From Multifurca ochricompacta (Eukaryota; Basidiomycota; Agaricomycetes; Russulales; Russulaceae), in NCBI GenBank assembly GCA_022496185.1, contig WTXG01000152.1, forward strand, positions 24,703-88,702: a stretch of 64,000 nucleotides of DNA, given 5' to 3'. Positions 1 through 11,086 of this stretch are shown piece by piece. The notes under the pieces were generated by a model. It had not been told where the DNA came from. It ran no database searches and saw only the letters and a list, made by a program, of their open reading frames with translations. The position numbers were made by a program, and so were the translations under genes. Numbering within the stretch: the stretch's first letter is position 1; each line of letters opens with the position of its first letter.

Positions 1-1353
1 TTCCTGGGCTGGGCGAAAATTAAATTAGTCCCACGGCTACGTAAGCCCGTCAACCTTAGATATACCCAGTGTCCCTCAAGATGAGTAGTCATGATTAGAT
101 TAAAAAATAGTCGCCGACGACAAGGATCCTGTCATTGGCGCAATTTTCTGTGTCGCGCTGCAGGTGTCATTCCAGCAGACCCACTGTGCATGTGAATCCC
201 TGATGTAGCCGATGACCCAGACGGGGCGAGGGCACCCGCGCGCAATAGTGGTGTTGACGGGTATTCCTGACCCGGTGGTGTCGGAGCTGTATCGTATGTT
301 GGGCGTTTGGACTTGGCCTTAGGTTTCTTGCGTGAAGGGGGAGGCGTCGAAAGAGTGTCATTCGAGCTCGCGAGACTTGATCTTACTGCATCGTCCTCAT
401 CCGTCTCCGGTGGGCACATGATCACAGTTCTGACGCTTACTAACGCAAGTCACGTTTTTAATGCGAGCACAAGCTTCACTAAGAAAGGCCCAGAAGGCCT
501 ACACCCTAAACTCTGGAGAAGATAATTCATGAATTGTACAGCTGGTGCACGATTGATACTGTTAGCGTATATGCCCCTGGCAAAGTGAAACCCAGTAGGA
601 CCCTGACGCTCGGCTCGCTGAGGAATGTAGGACGTAGCAAAAACCAGAAAGGCGCTGCTGCCCCTGTGCGAGTGCGATAAAATAGCATATGTATGCTCAC
701 ACCCACCATTTATCTCATTTATTTTGTAACTTGACAACCTTTACATGACCACTCCACTCGCACCCTTCAACGGCGCTCGAACCCAATTGAGTGCGAAGGT
801 CAGTAAGCGAGAGCTGCTTGCTCGTCGTTCGTCGCTCGAGTCTTTTTGTCAAGCTAAGCTCAGAGCCTCAGTTATCTCTCTCTCACTTATCAACTTCTTC
901 AACCCCTCACCCCAAGCGCTTCAACAACCTTTGGTTGCTTTGGTTACTTGAAGTTCTTCTTAGCTTGCCTCCTGTCCTTACTCTACGACGTCATTCCCCC
1001 CTCCCCCCGCTTACTTGACCTTGAGAGCGTCATTGACCCGTATAAACACCAGCTTAGATCACCACTATTCCTTGCTATTGCCTACGCCCATTACATTACT
1101 CCCTTTCGTTTATCTTTTTTCCCTACTACATTGTTCACATCCCGCCATCATTATCACATTCCCACTACCTTGAAATTCATTGTATATCTGCATCTTGACT
1201 TTACAATAACAATATTATCTCTTAAACTCATCGTGCAGTCCCAAGCAAGGCAAGCTCAGTCTCCTCCAGTTCCAAGATCCATCTTTACATCATTTCTCCC
1301 ACGCCAATCGTTGTGATAAAATAAAGTATCTACATCTACATAAATGGTTTTGA
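1..1353. other. left flank, no supported gene
   Basis: No gene could be supported here. A minus-strand open stretch at about 132-425 encodes a low-complexity polypeptide with a basic patch (RKKPKAKSKRP, reminiscent of a nuclear localisation signal). It could be an exon of a gene running off the left edge, but it shows no family resemblance. From about 410 onward the sequence matches, in inverted orientation, the DNA around 29300-30135 and 31865-31930, so it is duplicated intergenic DNA. Bases 498-506 are the unoccupied version of the target site used by the 30145-31855 element in the other arm. Confidence 0.4.
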
Positions 1354-3477
1354 TTACACCAGCCCAGGATCCGTCTCCTCGGCATGCGCGACAGGCCGAA
1401 GTCGTTCCAGCATCGTCACATCATCTTCCTTTCTCATCACCTCACCTGGCCACACTCCATCAGGCCACTGAATACCCGAATCCGTATTCAGCGTCGAAGG
1501 ATACACTGACTCATCTGCTGTCCCACACCAGTCAAAGTCAATCAACATCACCTTCTCACCGCTGATCAAAAGGTTCGGCGTTCGAAGGTCTCCAAATACG
1601 AAGTTTTGCTGATGGAGTAACTGCACAGCCTGATCCACTTGTCCAAATTGCTCAGTTGAAAGTGGACCTCATTTGGCTCAGATCCATCCACAAAATCCAT
1701 GACCACCATGTAATGTTCGCCATATCGGGTTGCTTCGATGTCTTCTGTGCCAGCGTAGTGCAAGGCTGGTGCGAGTTGATTGCTTGCCAAAAGTCGATGT
1801 GCCTCTGCATTGTATGTTGACACAAACTTGACCACAATCAGCTGACCAGATTCATGGAGCTGAGCCTTGTACACAAGCTTGCCCCGCTGATAGTCGACAA
1901 GCGGCATCAGGTACTCAAATGACTGTGTTCCATAAGATGTGACAAATGGAAAGGCATGGTGTAAGTGTCTGGGAATTTCATTGGAGGGATTCAGATTTCT
2001 ATAATAGTCCTGGAGAGTGGAGATCGCAGACTTCAAGGCAGCAAACAATCTCAAGGTAAAGTCAAAGCGACTTTCTTTGAAAGCATCGCCGCCGAGCCAG
2101 ATGTATTCAGTCAAAGGCTGGACAATTGCCTTATCGAGGTAAATGCCACCAGCAACGCACATCCATGGGCCAGCGATTGCTAGGATGATGCTTGGACAAT
2201 AGGAACACCTTCTGAAAATATCCCCTGATAGACATGATTAGATAATGAATTCCACATGGACACATTTCCTAAATAAACGTACAAGATGGTTCTCCCCAAT
2301 AGCGATGATAAGAAAGACTGGCTTGGGTGTATGGATCTGCATTGCCAGTGCCAATCTCATTCTTGACCTCTTCTATTACCAGATAGGCATAGGAGTTGCA
2401 AGAATTTTGAAGTATAACCCCATCAGCACAAGTTGAAGTATGGGGAACTGAAACAGATGTGAGGGAGGCACCAAGAAGAGCATTCAGATATATGTTGATC
2501 GTTTTCACCCGAGGCAACTCAAGGGTGTAAAGGTCAGCACAGGAAGCAAGAAGTTTCCTGAGATTCGAATGTGCCTGTCTGTCAACCCTGACCTGTTCCT
2601 TGCTTGCCATGGCTGCCTGAAAGGAGTTGAAGACAGGATGGAAAAGGCCAATTGGAGGACCAAATTGGTTGATCGGGCGCCCATTGAGAAGCGGCCTGTT
2701 CTTCTGTTCCTGAATGAAAAAGGGCATCTTTGCCCCTGAAGAGGGGGTCGGATGTGCAATGGCTTTGCGGGCATCAATATCCTGGACTAAATTGGAGTCA
2801 GAATGGATGGACGAATGGCAAAGGAAGTGCGCGTAATACTCACTTTCACCGAATGTAAGTGGCGGCGTTGGAGAGAGATCTTCGATTTGGAGTCTCGGCT
2901 TCTTCCTTGGCCTTTCCTCGACATCTGAATGATTGTCAAAGATATATATGGAAATGCAGTAATGATGAAGACATACATGGGACTTGCACAATGAGATGCA
3001 AATCATCCCCTATTGGGTCACATGTCCAACACTGGTCTATATGTTTGTTGGGGTGGAGGGGTTGAATAACACCATTCCCTTGATCTACTCCACGAGATGT
3101 CAGGGAAGGGAATTGAAAGTCCTTTATTTTTTCATCAGTTCCATTTGACTTTCGTAATCATAGGTGGGCTGCCGAGTCATCAACTTCCAGAGGATGAGTT
3201 GATCTGCCGCGAGGTGGTCCAACACTGGGGCCTTCTTGGTTATGATGTCTTCTTGGAGTCCTGAGACTAGTTGACCCGAATAGACTTTAACATGAAAGGA
3301 ACCGCCAATAGGATCATTTTCATCATTGATAGCGATGCAGTGAAGAGTGAAGGAAGAGGACATGACGTCAGACTGAGTGATTGCCTCTCTAGGAAGCGGT
3401 GGGCCCATCTTCCCCTTGCCCTTGTCCTTGGCTTTCCGGCTCGGATTTTGCCTGGTGGATGGCCCGCTTTGTTGCAT
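1354..3477 (-). pseudogene. CRN-header kinase, arm A copy (frameshifted)
   Basis: This is the arm A counterpart of the intact gene at 27150-29277. The start at 3477 and the Crinkler-type ubiquitin-like header (ending LAADQLILWKL) are preserved. So are the middle domain and the kinase lobe with FGDLRTPNLL and DFDW. Two lesions are visible. The frame opened at 3477 closes at about 3124-3126, just after the header, where the other copy stays open. A single base is also missing at about 1663-1667 (GGTCC where the intact copy has GGTCCC on the coding strand), which shifts the frame between the VDGSEPNEV segment and the catalytic loop. Splice sites equivalent to those of the intact copy remain. A short header-only product remains possible, so pseudogene status is an inference from comparison. 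Confidence 0.8.
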
Positions 3478-5052
3478 TGTTAAGATAAGATAAGATACGA
3501 TAAGATAATCTCTAGAGGAGGATAACAAGTTGACGACGACGACGATGACAACGACGACGATGACACTGTTACAACAATCCATCATATTCTGCGATTTAAA
3601 TACCAAACCGAACCAACATATTCATGAATTCCAAAAACACCTCGACTTGCAAAATGTTTAGTTGTCATTTGGACTGTCGACAGTCATCATGTTATAATAG
3701 AAGACAAAGATCTCAGGATGACAACCTGAAATATTAATTAATCTCACTCCATCACCTAGAGACGTGGGCGACTAAGAACAAAGGAGAGAGGAGAGAGGAG
3801 AGGGGAGAGGGGAGAGTTGCCGCGAGATTTTCAAACAGATCCAAGGGAGGCAGACTGAGATGTGACCAGAAAGTGCGGATGAGTGATGGGATGGGGCTTT
3901 GGATTCACGTGATCAGCAGGCCTGCCAATAATTCGTCAGCCGCAAATAATTCACCTCACGCGCATCCCGTACCGACATCCGAATACCATGCCCGAGACCC
4001 CCCAGATGGCCAGGTAATCCAGGTATCCAGACACCACGAACCCACCCATCCGCGCGTGCCGGGATGCTCAAGGAAGTAACTGTGCCTCCACGGACCACGA
4101 AATGCCAATCACATGGGCGGTCCGAGAGCAGTGGCCACTGCCAGGTTGATTACCGAAGGACGACCCAACGCGTCGATGGACCCCCACCGGACGTAGGTAC
4201 TGCACGAGATAAATGAAAACCATTTTCAACGTAGGGGGAACGGCTTTGGTGAACAGGACCATCCAGGAGCTCAAAGGGGTCGAGAAAAACGTTAGCGAGT
4301 GATAAAGACAGTTTTTTTGGCCCTCTGCGAGTGGTTCATACCTCGTCAGCGAATGCCCAGTCGATCTAGCTTCTCTGCACATTCAAGTCCCGGCAACTGC
4401 GCTATCCCATCCGAAAGGGGATAGTCCAACGGGGCACCGCCAGGCCTGCCATAAACCGACGGACAGCCAAAGATATGGTGAAAATGAACGGGTGAGGGAG
4501 AATGGTGAGGGATAGCTAACCCATATAATGGCCCGGATCTGGGGGACTGGGGGGGAGGGGGGGGTAATTGGGGTGATCACACTGACCAACGAAATATCCG
4601 GTAAGGACAGTTTAAAGAAATGATGTGACCGTCCTTGTCTTAATACTTACTCGCCTCCTCAAGTCCGGGGTTGCGTCAACCATACAGACGAAGGGTGAGG
4701 ATTGAAAGCCGGACATCATTTACCTTGCAAGCAACAGCCCGGAACGCGCCCAATCGAGTCGGGTCCAGCCACAGGTGGTGACGGCCGGAGGTTTCGCCTC
4801 CAACGCCCGAGTCATCGAGCCCGATCTCCTCAGTCCGATCATCGTACTTGCTTATCTCGACCGCCTCAACACCCGCTCTCAGACCACAATCTCATATGGT
4901 TGCTTTCGTGTCCACGCTGCAATGCACTGCGTTGCCAGACGCTACACCCGCCTGTCCTGCACGTAAAAAAATCCATTTAAACACCCTCCTCAAGTTCCCT
5001 TAAAGTTCAACACTTTACGCATCCTCTGTGAAGTGCCACCTTACTGCCAAAA
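3478..5052. other. divergent promoter region, arm A
   Basis: About 1.6 kb separates the kinase pseudogene (minus) from the protease (plus), with no supported gene. It includes purine-rich GGAGAG repeats at about 3781-3815 and a G-rich stretch at about 4540-4565. The proximal protease promoter (about 4930-5040) is closely conserved with the arm B copy. At the corresponding position in arm B a LINE has inserted. Confidence 0.5.
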
Positions 5053-5783
5053 ATGTACCCCTTCATCACTTTCGTTATCTTCGCCCTATCCTTCCGAGTC
5101 GCCGCCTCTCCATTCCAGGCCCCTTCCCCTTCTGCCATCTCTATCCCCATCGAGAAACGTTCAGGACTGCCCAATTCTCATGCTGTCGTCAATGTAACAA
5201 GGCTGAAGAGCGGCGTCCGTCGCACCATTGAGTGAGTACCATCTGGGCTAGCAGCCCCTCCAGCTATCTAAGAAAACATTTTATATACAGGAAAATCCAG
5301 AACGGGTTTAATGCATTCGAGAGAAATACAGGCGCACCCCATCCCTTTGCCTCCAAGTTGTCGCCTTTCGAGAAACGCGGTGCTGGTGACCCGCTCATTG
5401 ATTACCAAGCCGAATTATGGTACGGCCCAATCTCCGTCGGTACTCCTCCAAAGACGTATACTGGTAAGGGGGTCCTCGTCACTTGTTTGTTTCCGTGAGG
5501 TGACGATCTCGACGCTGATCATTCTGATAATGTACAGTGGACTTTGATACGGGCAGCAGCGACTTATTCCTCCCTAGTTCCACCTGTGGCTCGACTTGCA
5601 AGGGACATCGGCTATACAATACGAAAGCAAGCTCGACGGCCCATGACCTGAAGAAAACTTTCATCCTGAAGTATGGTGACGGATCGAGTGTGACGGGGGA
5701 GCAATACACGGATACCGTCTCGATTGGTCATTTCACGGTTAGATCATATATTGTTTGCTCGTATCTGACAACTGACAAAAACA

Positions 5784-5816
<33 letters not shown>

Positions 5817-6689
5817 GGCTAAGAAGCAGACAGTCGGCGCGGCCAATCACTACTCTACGGGGTTCCAAATCGCGCAGTCTCCCTCGGACGGTCTTCTTGG
5901 AATGGGCTTCAAATCGATATCGGATTACCATGCCAATCCTGTCTTCCAAACCCTTGTTGCACAGGGACAGGTGAAAGATGCTGTTTTCGGATTCTACCTC
6001 GATCAAAGTGGTTCAGAACTATACATTGGTGGAACGAATCCCAAGCACTACAAGGGCTCCTTCACTTACGTCGACCTCACCCAAGAAGTACGGATGCAAT
6101 ATTATAACTAACTATATATTAGATGCTAATCAATGACGCGCCCTTCAGGGGTATTGGTTGACCGAGTTCGACGGATTTACTGTTGGGGGGAAGCAGATCG
6201 TTGGTAGCACGAGTGCGATCATCGACACTGGGACTACGTTGATCATCGGTGACACGGCGAGTGTGGGTTCCATCTACGCCAAGATCCCTGGTTCGAAGCC
6301 GTGGAACAATGGACTGTACACCAGTACGTCGTCGGTGACCGCCTTTGGAAGGTTAATGTGGAAATTTGGACACTTTTCACAGTTCCATGTTCGTTCAACA
6401 CCCCAGTTTCGATCACGTTCGGTGGTACTGCATTCAAGATTGAACCTAACACGTTCAACAATGGACAGGTATCTCAGGGTTCGAGCGAGTGTGTAGGTGG
6501 CCTTGCAGCAGATGCTAGTCTCTCAAGTGGGCATGGCCCTGGTAAGCAAAGATCGTTGATCTGGCGGGATGGAAGAGATACTGAAGTATTTTGGCAGGAT
6601 TCTGGATCATCGGGGACGTTTTTCTACAGAATGTGTATACGGCGTTCGATGTTGGTCACAACCGAGTTGGGTTCGCTAAACTTCATTGA
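5053..6689 (+). CDS. secreted pepsin-type aspartic protease (A1), arm A copy
   Basis: Seven exons give a clean 415-residue frame: 5053-5231, 5291-5463, 5538-5737, 5818-6087, 6149-6323, 6383-6541 and 6598-6689, all introns GT-AG. Residues 1-20 form a hydrophobic signal peptide ending near VAAS. A propeptide follows, with basic sites (EKRSG, FEKRGAG) suited to Kex2-like maturation. The two catalytic motifs are DFDTGSSD (Asp about 121) and IDTGTT (Asp about 300). The flap Tyr lies in LKYGDGS, and the C-terminal part has IPCSF, SSECVGG and FWIIGDVFL as in family A1. Length and layout match secreted fungal pepsins, which cleave extracellular protein at acid pH. Intron 3 carries a (GTT)n run. It is divergent from the CRN-kinase copy. 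Confidence 0.95.
5786..5814 (+). repeat. (GTT)n microsatellite in protease intron 3
   Basis: About nine GTT units sit just upstream of the intron 3 acceptor. The arm B gene has the same repeat as AAC on the plus strand (about 15468-15497) with roughly one more unit, so the array length varies between paralogues without touching the coding frame. Confidence 0.85.
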
Positions 6690-6859
6690 TCGACAATGGT
6701 CGTACCCGTTCGGTTCACCTTGGTGACTCGGGCTCGTGTGTTCCATCTCCACCACGCTCACTTGCACGCCCTGTCATTACTCTTTATCGACTTTGGGGTT
6801 ACACAAAATAGTGTATATTATACTACTAATACCAGATACCAGCTGAAGCAACTTGTGTT

Positions 6860-7534
6860 CTAACTTACGGCGCTCAGCCTGCGAACGCTGTAACCCATAC
6901 TATAACCCTTTTCCCTGCTCTATGACCTCTGATTAAATCAATTCAATCCGAGGTAATCAGAATAAAGACGACAAGGTTTTGAGGGAAACGGTTCGTGGCC
7001 TGTTCCTCAGCCCGAATGCACTATTCCTGAACACGGAAAAGCGCCTCGCGAAAGTTAGGTCATCACAGGATGGGGATATCCGTACTTCAAGAGTCGGGAT
7101 TAAGAGCGTCGTGGGTGAGTTGAGTTCCGAAACGCACTCTAGTCACGTGGGTTGACGCCAGGCTTTCAGCCACATGGTACGACTAATATAGTACTTGGGA
7201 AGGGTTATTTGCATTTTAGTTTACAGTTCCGCTTTACCGCCGTGCGTGGACATACGTAAAAGTGAATGCGTCGTCTTTATCGGCCGGGGGAATTTGTTGA
7301 AACTGGCAGCCAGAAACACGTAAAGGTACATGTTCTGAGTGACCCTGACCCAATCATAAGTTCACGTGAATTCCAAGAGTACCTGAGTGCCGCCTAAACC
7401 TTAACCTTAACCTTAACCTTATGCTGGGAGCCCGGTTGGCGCCGATATCGGGTCCTCTTATCCTCCCTCTTGTATTAAAATCAATTCCTTTAAGATGGAC
7501 CCCAATCAATACATCTTCATTTCATAAGAACACA
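6860..7534. other. intergenic, end of arm A
   Basis: The protease 3' flank and the right end of arm A (to about 7040) are followed by single-copy sequence up to the hydratase gene. A run of CTTAAC units lies at about 7396-7421. No gene is supported. Confidence 0.5.
7396..7421 (+). repeat. short CTTAAC tandem repeat
   Basis: About four CCTTAA/CTTAAC units occur in tandem, 115-140 bp upstream of the hydratase start. The unit differs from the canonical fungal telomere repeat (CCCTAA), so this is noted only as a simple repeat. Confidence 0.7.
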
Positions 7535-8998
7535 ATGTCTTCTGGTAGCACGGCAACCTTTTCTAGTCATACGCTCCAAAGTATAGTGGGCCGTGAGTAT
7601 GGCGCAGACCCAGTGAGTATTTCAGTTTCTGTTGTCAGCTCGTAATTGGTTTACCATGGCCGCCACGTGTAGGTGAGCTGGAATAAACGCGATCTTTTAG
7701 CCTATGCTCTTGGAATCGGTGCTACCCCAGCTGAGCAGCAGTTCGTAAACGGTACGTCAGCGTTTTCCGCCTTGTAACATCTATTTCGGTCTGACGACGA
7801 AGCCATCTCCTTATCTAGAGCTTCGTATGTGACTAATATCTCGTCACTTATATATACATGCTTAACGCATCATCCCGCTCTCTCAGATCCATCTTTCGCT
7901 GCCTTTCCGACGTTTCCTGTTGTCCTTTTCCTCAAAGGTCTGTTCCGAACTTGCTCCTGTAAATTCCCCACAAGTATGCTCATGTTCGACTCGGCAGGGA
8001 AAGATGACAGTGTCACGGAATTCACAAATACCATTAATAGGACGAATGCCATCAAAGGTTTACCTTACTTTGACCCGAGCCACCTGGTACATGCAACCCA
8101 GTCCATAGAGATCCTGAAGCCTCTTCCACTTGTCAGTGGGCCTGGATGGCTCTTGAAAAAGCGATTGATTTCAATCCGCGAGAATAGTACGTTCATCTCA
8201 ATCTCACCTGTTTTTCTGGGAGGAGCTCATCGGAAACCCATAGAGTCTGGCGTGATCCTTGAGAACGAATTCGTCCTTGTCGACCCAGACGAGACCCCTT
8301 ATGCTCGACTAACTGTAAGCCTTCAGCCATTTTTCTTGTAATGATCTCCTCTGACATTTCGGTGAAAGACTGCGATGTTCAATCTTACTGGCAAGATCAC
8401 CGGTCAGCGATATACGCGCAGCGTAGTTTCATTACCCGAGGCAAAACCCATCCCTCGAGACCGTGCACCGAACTGGGTAGTGGCGGACCGTACCTATGTG
8501 CATCAAGCACTTATCTATCGTCTCTCTGGTGATTATAACCCACTGCATATCGGTACGGTTTTTTCTTTACCTCCCAGAAAACAAAACAAAAAAAAGACTG
8601 AAAGCAGTTTTTGCATGGCATGATAAAAAGATCCGAATGCGAGTTCGAGTGGTGGCGGCGTGATCTTGCATGGTCTTTCGACGCTTGGGTTCGCGGCACG
8701 GGCTCTTATACGCACAGTCGGATATGGACGTCCATCGTCGTTGCAGTACCTGAATGTTCGATTTACTGCTCCAGTCACACCAGGAGATGGATTGGAGACG
8801 AGCGCGTGGGATGTCGGTTCTGGGCCCGGTGGAGTAATTGAGGTCGCTTTTGAGGTGAGGAATACAAGAACCGGGAAGGTAGGCCATGTTGAATTTTTTT
8901 TGCCACTCAACGACTGAAAGGATTATAATCTTCTGCACCAGGTTGTGATTGGTGGGGGTCATGCACGTTTCGCAAGGTGGGAGCAGAGCAAATTATAG
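7535..8998 (+). CDS. peroxisomal enoyl-CoA hydratase 2 (MaoC-like, MFE-2 hydratase domain)
   Basis: Nine exons give a clean 320-residue frame: 7535-7612, 7673-7751, 7819-7824, 7887-7937, 7998-8186, 8244-8314, 8369-8552, 8631-8878 and 8942-8998. The N-terminal half resembles the non-catalytic hot-dog of MFE-2 hydratases (FAAFPTFPVV, VHATQSIEILKPLP, PGWLLKKR). The C-terminal half is MaoC-like with the hydratase-2 signature YRLSGDYNPLHI (catalytic Asp about 213, His about 218) and VILHGLSTLGFAARAL. The protein ends in SKL, a type 1 peroxisomal targeting signal. It is expected to hydrate trans-2-enoyl-CoA to (R)-3-hydroxyacyl-CoA in peroxisomal beta-oxidation. It stands alone, without the dehydrogenase domains of full MFE-2. 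The third exon of 6 bp is required to join the conserved ELHPSF segment in frame. Confidence 0.92.
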
Positions 8999-11086
8999 AT
9001 GACTCTGGGTCCGATGATTTAGCCCATCCCTACGACTACGTACTATATCATAACTTACTTCAATGTACCTTAGCTTACGAGGGACGGACCGGGGCTAGCG
9101 AATATGCAAAGCAAAAATGAGCAGAGCAGCACTCACACCGTTTTCATCATCATTTAGTTTTGGGGTTCTCGCTCTAATTACCGACCACATGGCGTAAGAT
9201 CACTTTTTTTCTGAATATAGTGTTATGTCTTTTTAATGCACCACGTTGTTTTGAAGTCGGGTGAATTCGCCAGCTAATTCAATGGGGTGTGAACGGGAGT
9301 ATTTCTGGGGTGGCACTAGATTATGGCACGACAACGACGTCATTTGATGATTCCAACTTTCAAGCTGGGGTAACTCTGCTGCGAGTACCTTTTGTCTCCA
9401 CCCTTTCACTTACTGGAATGATGTATCCGCCTTCGCTGACAACTGGTACTAAGATACCTGGTTGCGTGACTTTCTGCCAAACTTTTGCGTGAGCCAGACA
9501 ATACCATGACAACGGCTGCCAAGAAGCCTATTACTATGCATCATCTCCCTGGGACAGGGGTAAGGATCAATGCACGTGGGGTCCCTAAAAGCAACAGAGG
9601 GTTAGAGAGTAAAGTAATAAGTGGAAATGCAAGGCGGTGAGACGCAGAGTAGAGAAGCGCGCAGCCACAAAACAAAACGCAGAAATGAGTTGACAATGAC
9701 AATCGACTCTGCCAGGACCAAGTACCAAAGCAGGAGTTGATAGGAATTATTTTGGGTTGAGCGGAGAGCGCGGCAGAAGCACAGAGAGCAACAACGGTGG
9801 TGAAAACAGGAAGGAGTAGATGGGGGTCAAACGTTCCTTAATCCCCAAATGACTGAAGAGCAGGTACAAGGAACTGTTCATAGCCGCGCAGTGCAGGCAG
9901 ATGGGGACACCAAGCCGTCAGTGAGCTCAAGTCCCGGGTGTTACCCTACCCCACCCCACCGCCCCGAGCGGGGTTCTGCACCTGGGAGGTTTTAAATGAG
10001 CGGCATTGTGACACTATGAAGGCCCACCCTTATACATTTATTGATGCGACCACTGAGAGAATTTTGTTCGCGCACCTGGCGGCACAAAAAGAAAATGCCG
10101 ACCGAGAGAGCATCAACGTGATGCCAGACATTCAAGAGAGGGAGTCAAGTGCATAGAAACCGCGCAAGTCCACGAGGGGATGTTTCTGGGATTGTCAGAA
10201 AAAGGGATGCAGAGGGAGCAACAAATCGGAGGCAAGCAAGCTACGAATGAGAAACCGCGCTAAAGCCACAAAAGACCAAGGACACTGTTTTTTTTTTTTT
10301 GTGTGTAGTGCTTGTCCCTTTCATCGTTCTAGTCGGTTGTGTACGCGTTCGTTGCTATCGTGGTTCGGAGTATGTACTAGCCTAGGTCAGGGGCGGAATG
10401 TATCATTGAAATTCCACTCAACACGTATAAGTTGAACACAGGAGTCAACCACATGTACATGAACATACGTATATATTGTCGTAACCACTTCCCATGGCTT
10501 GCTGGACCAGCGGCCCCGATTTAGATCAAAGCTGTGTCAAGATGATTCCCGTCAATTGTATGTCCACGCTCAGGTTTGTCTACTTGCCCTTGGTTTAAAG
10601 TAAGTGGTAATGGGAGGGTGAATTCCCGCGTCATGCCCATCTATCTCGCCAAGTTGGTTGATTGATGGCAGCTGCATCTGGTAACCCCACACTACCCGAG
10701 TTTACATTTTTTGATGGCTTGGTTGCGCACTGTTGAATTCTTCCTAATGTTGTCCACCACAGTTACCGGCATTGAGCATCGAAAGTCTCAATGATCTCAC
10801 TTGAGGCTACTCTGCAGCCAACCCATCTACATAAACCCGACCGTCGTCAAAGCTAGATTCCCCAGCTCTTGCTCACTCTTGCTCATCTTCGTATTCTTTC
10901 TTCGCTCCGGCACTGGTTGGTGAGTATGCCCTCCCCCTATCCTCCTCTGGTACCACTTCCTCATCCACGAACCTTGCTAACATATGACTAGCCCGAACCT
11001 TTTTGCACGACCTTCCAAGCCAATTATTGTCATCCTTCCACGTTCACTTGTTCTCAATACCTAGCCTCCGTTAATCGACGATTACA
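8999..11086. other. intergenic, no supported gene
   Basis: About 2.1 kb separates the hydratase gene from the repeat-protein gene. Short open stretches occur (for example near 9289-9492 and 9938-10156) but lack splice context, signal peptides or family resemblance. A T11 run lies at about 10290. Nothing else is recognised. Confidence 0.5.

Larger units (their letters stand above)
410..7040 (+). repeat. inverted segmental duplication, arm A
   Basis: This segment of about 6.6 kb recurs in reverse orientation at about 14270-31930. The match covers the kinase pseudogene, the divergent promoter region, the whole aspartic protease gene with all six introns, and the flanks on both sides. Edges were placed by eye: at the left where similarity starts near the GGGCACATGATCACAG block, and at the right near the GACAAGG-TTTGAGGGAAA block at about 6970-7040. 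Removing the two insertions from arm B leaves about 6.8 kb, in agreement with this arm. Transitions and short indels are scattered throughout. Confidence 0.88.

Noticed and set aside
7396..7421. Interstitial telomere repeat
   Set aside because: The unit is CTTAAC, not CCCTAA, with only about four copies; no subtelomeric structure is seen.
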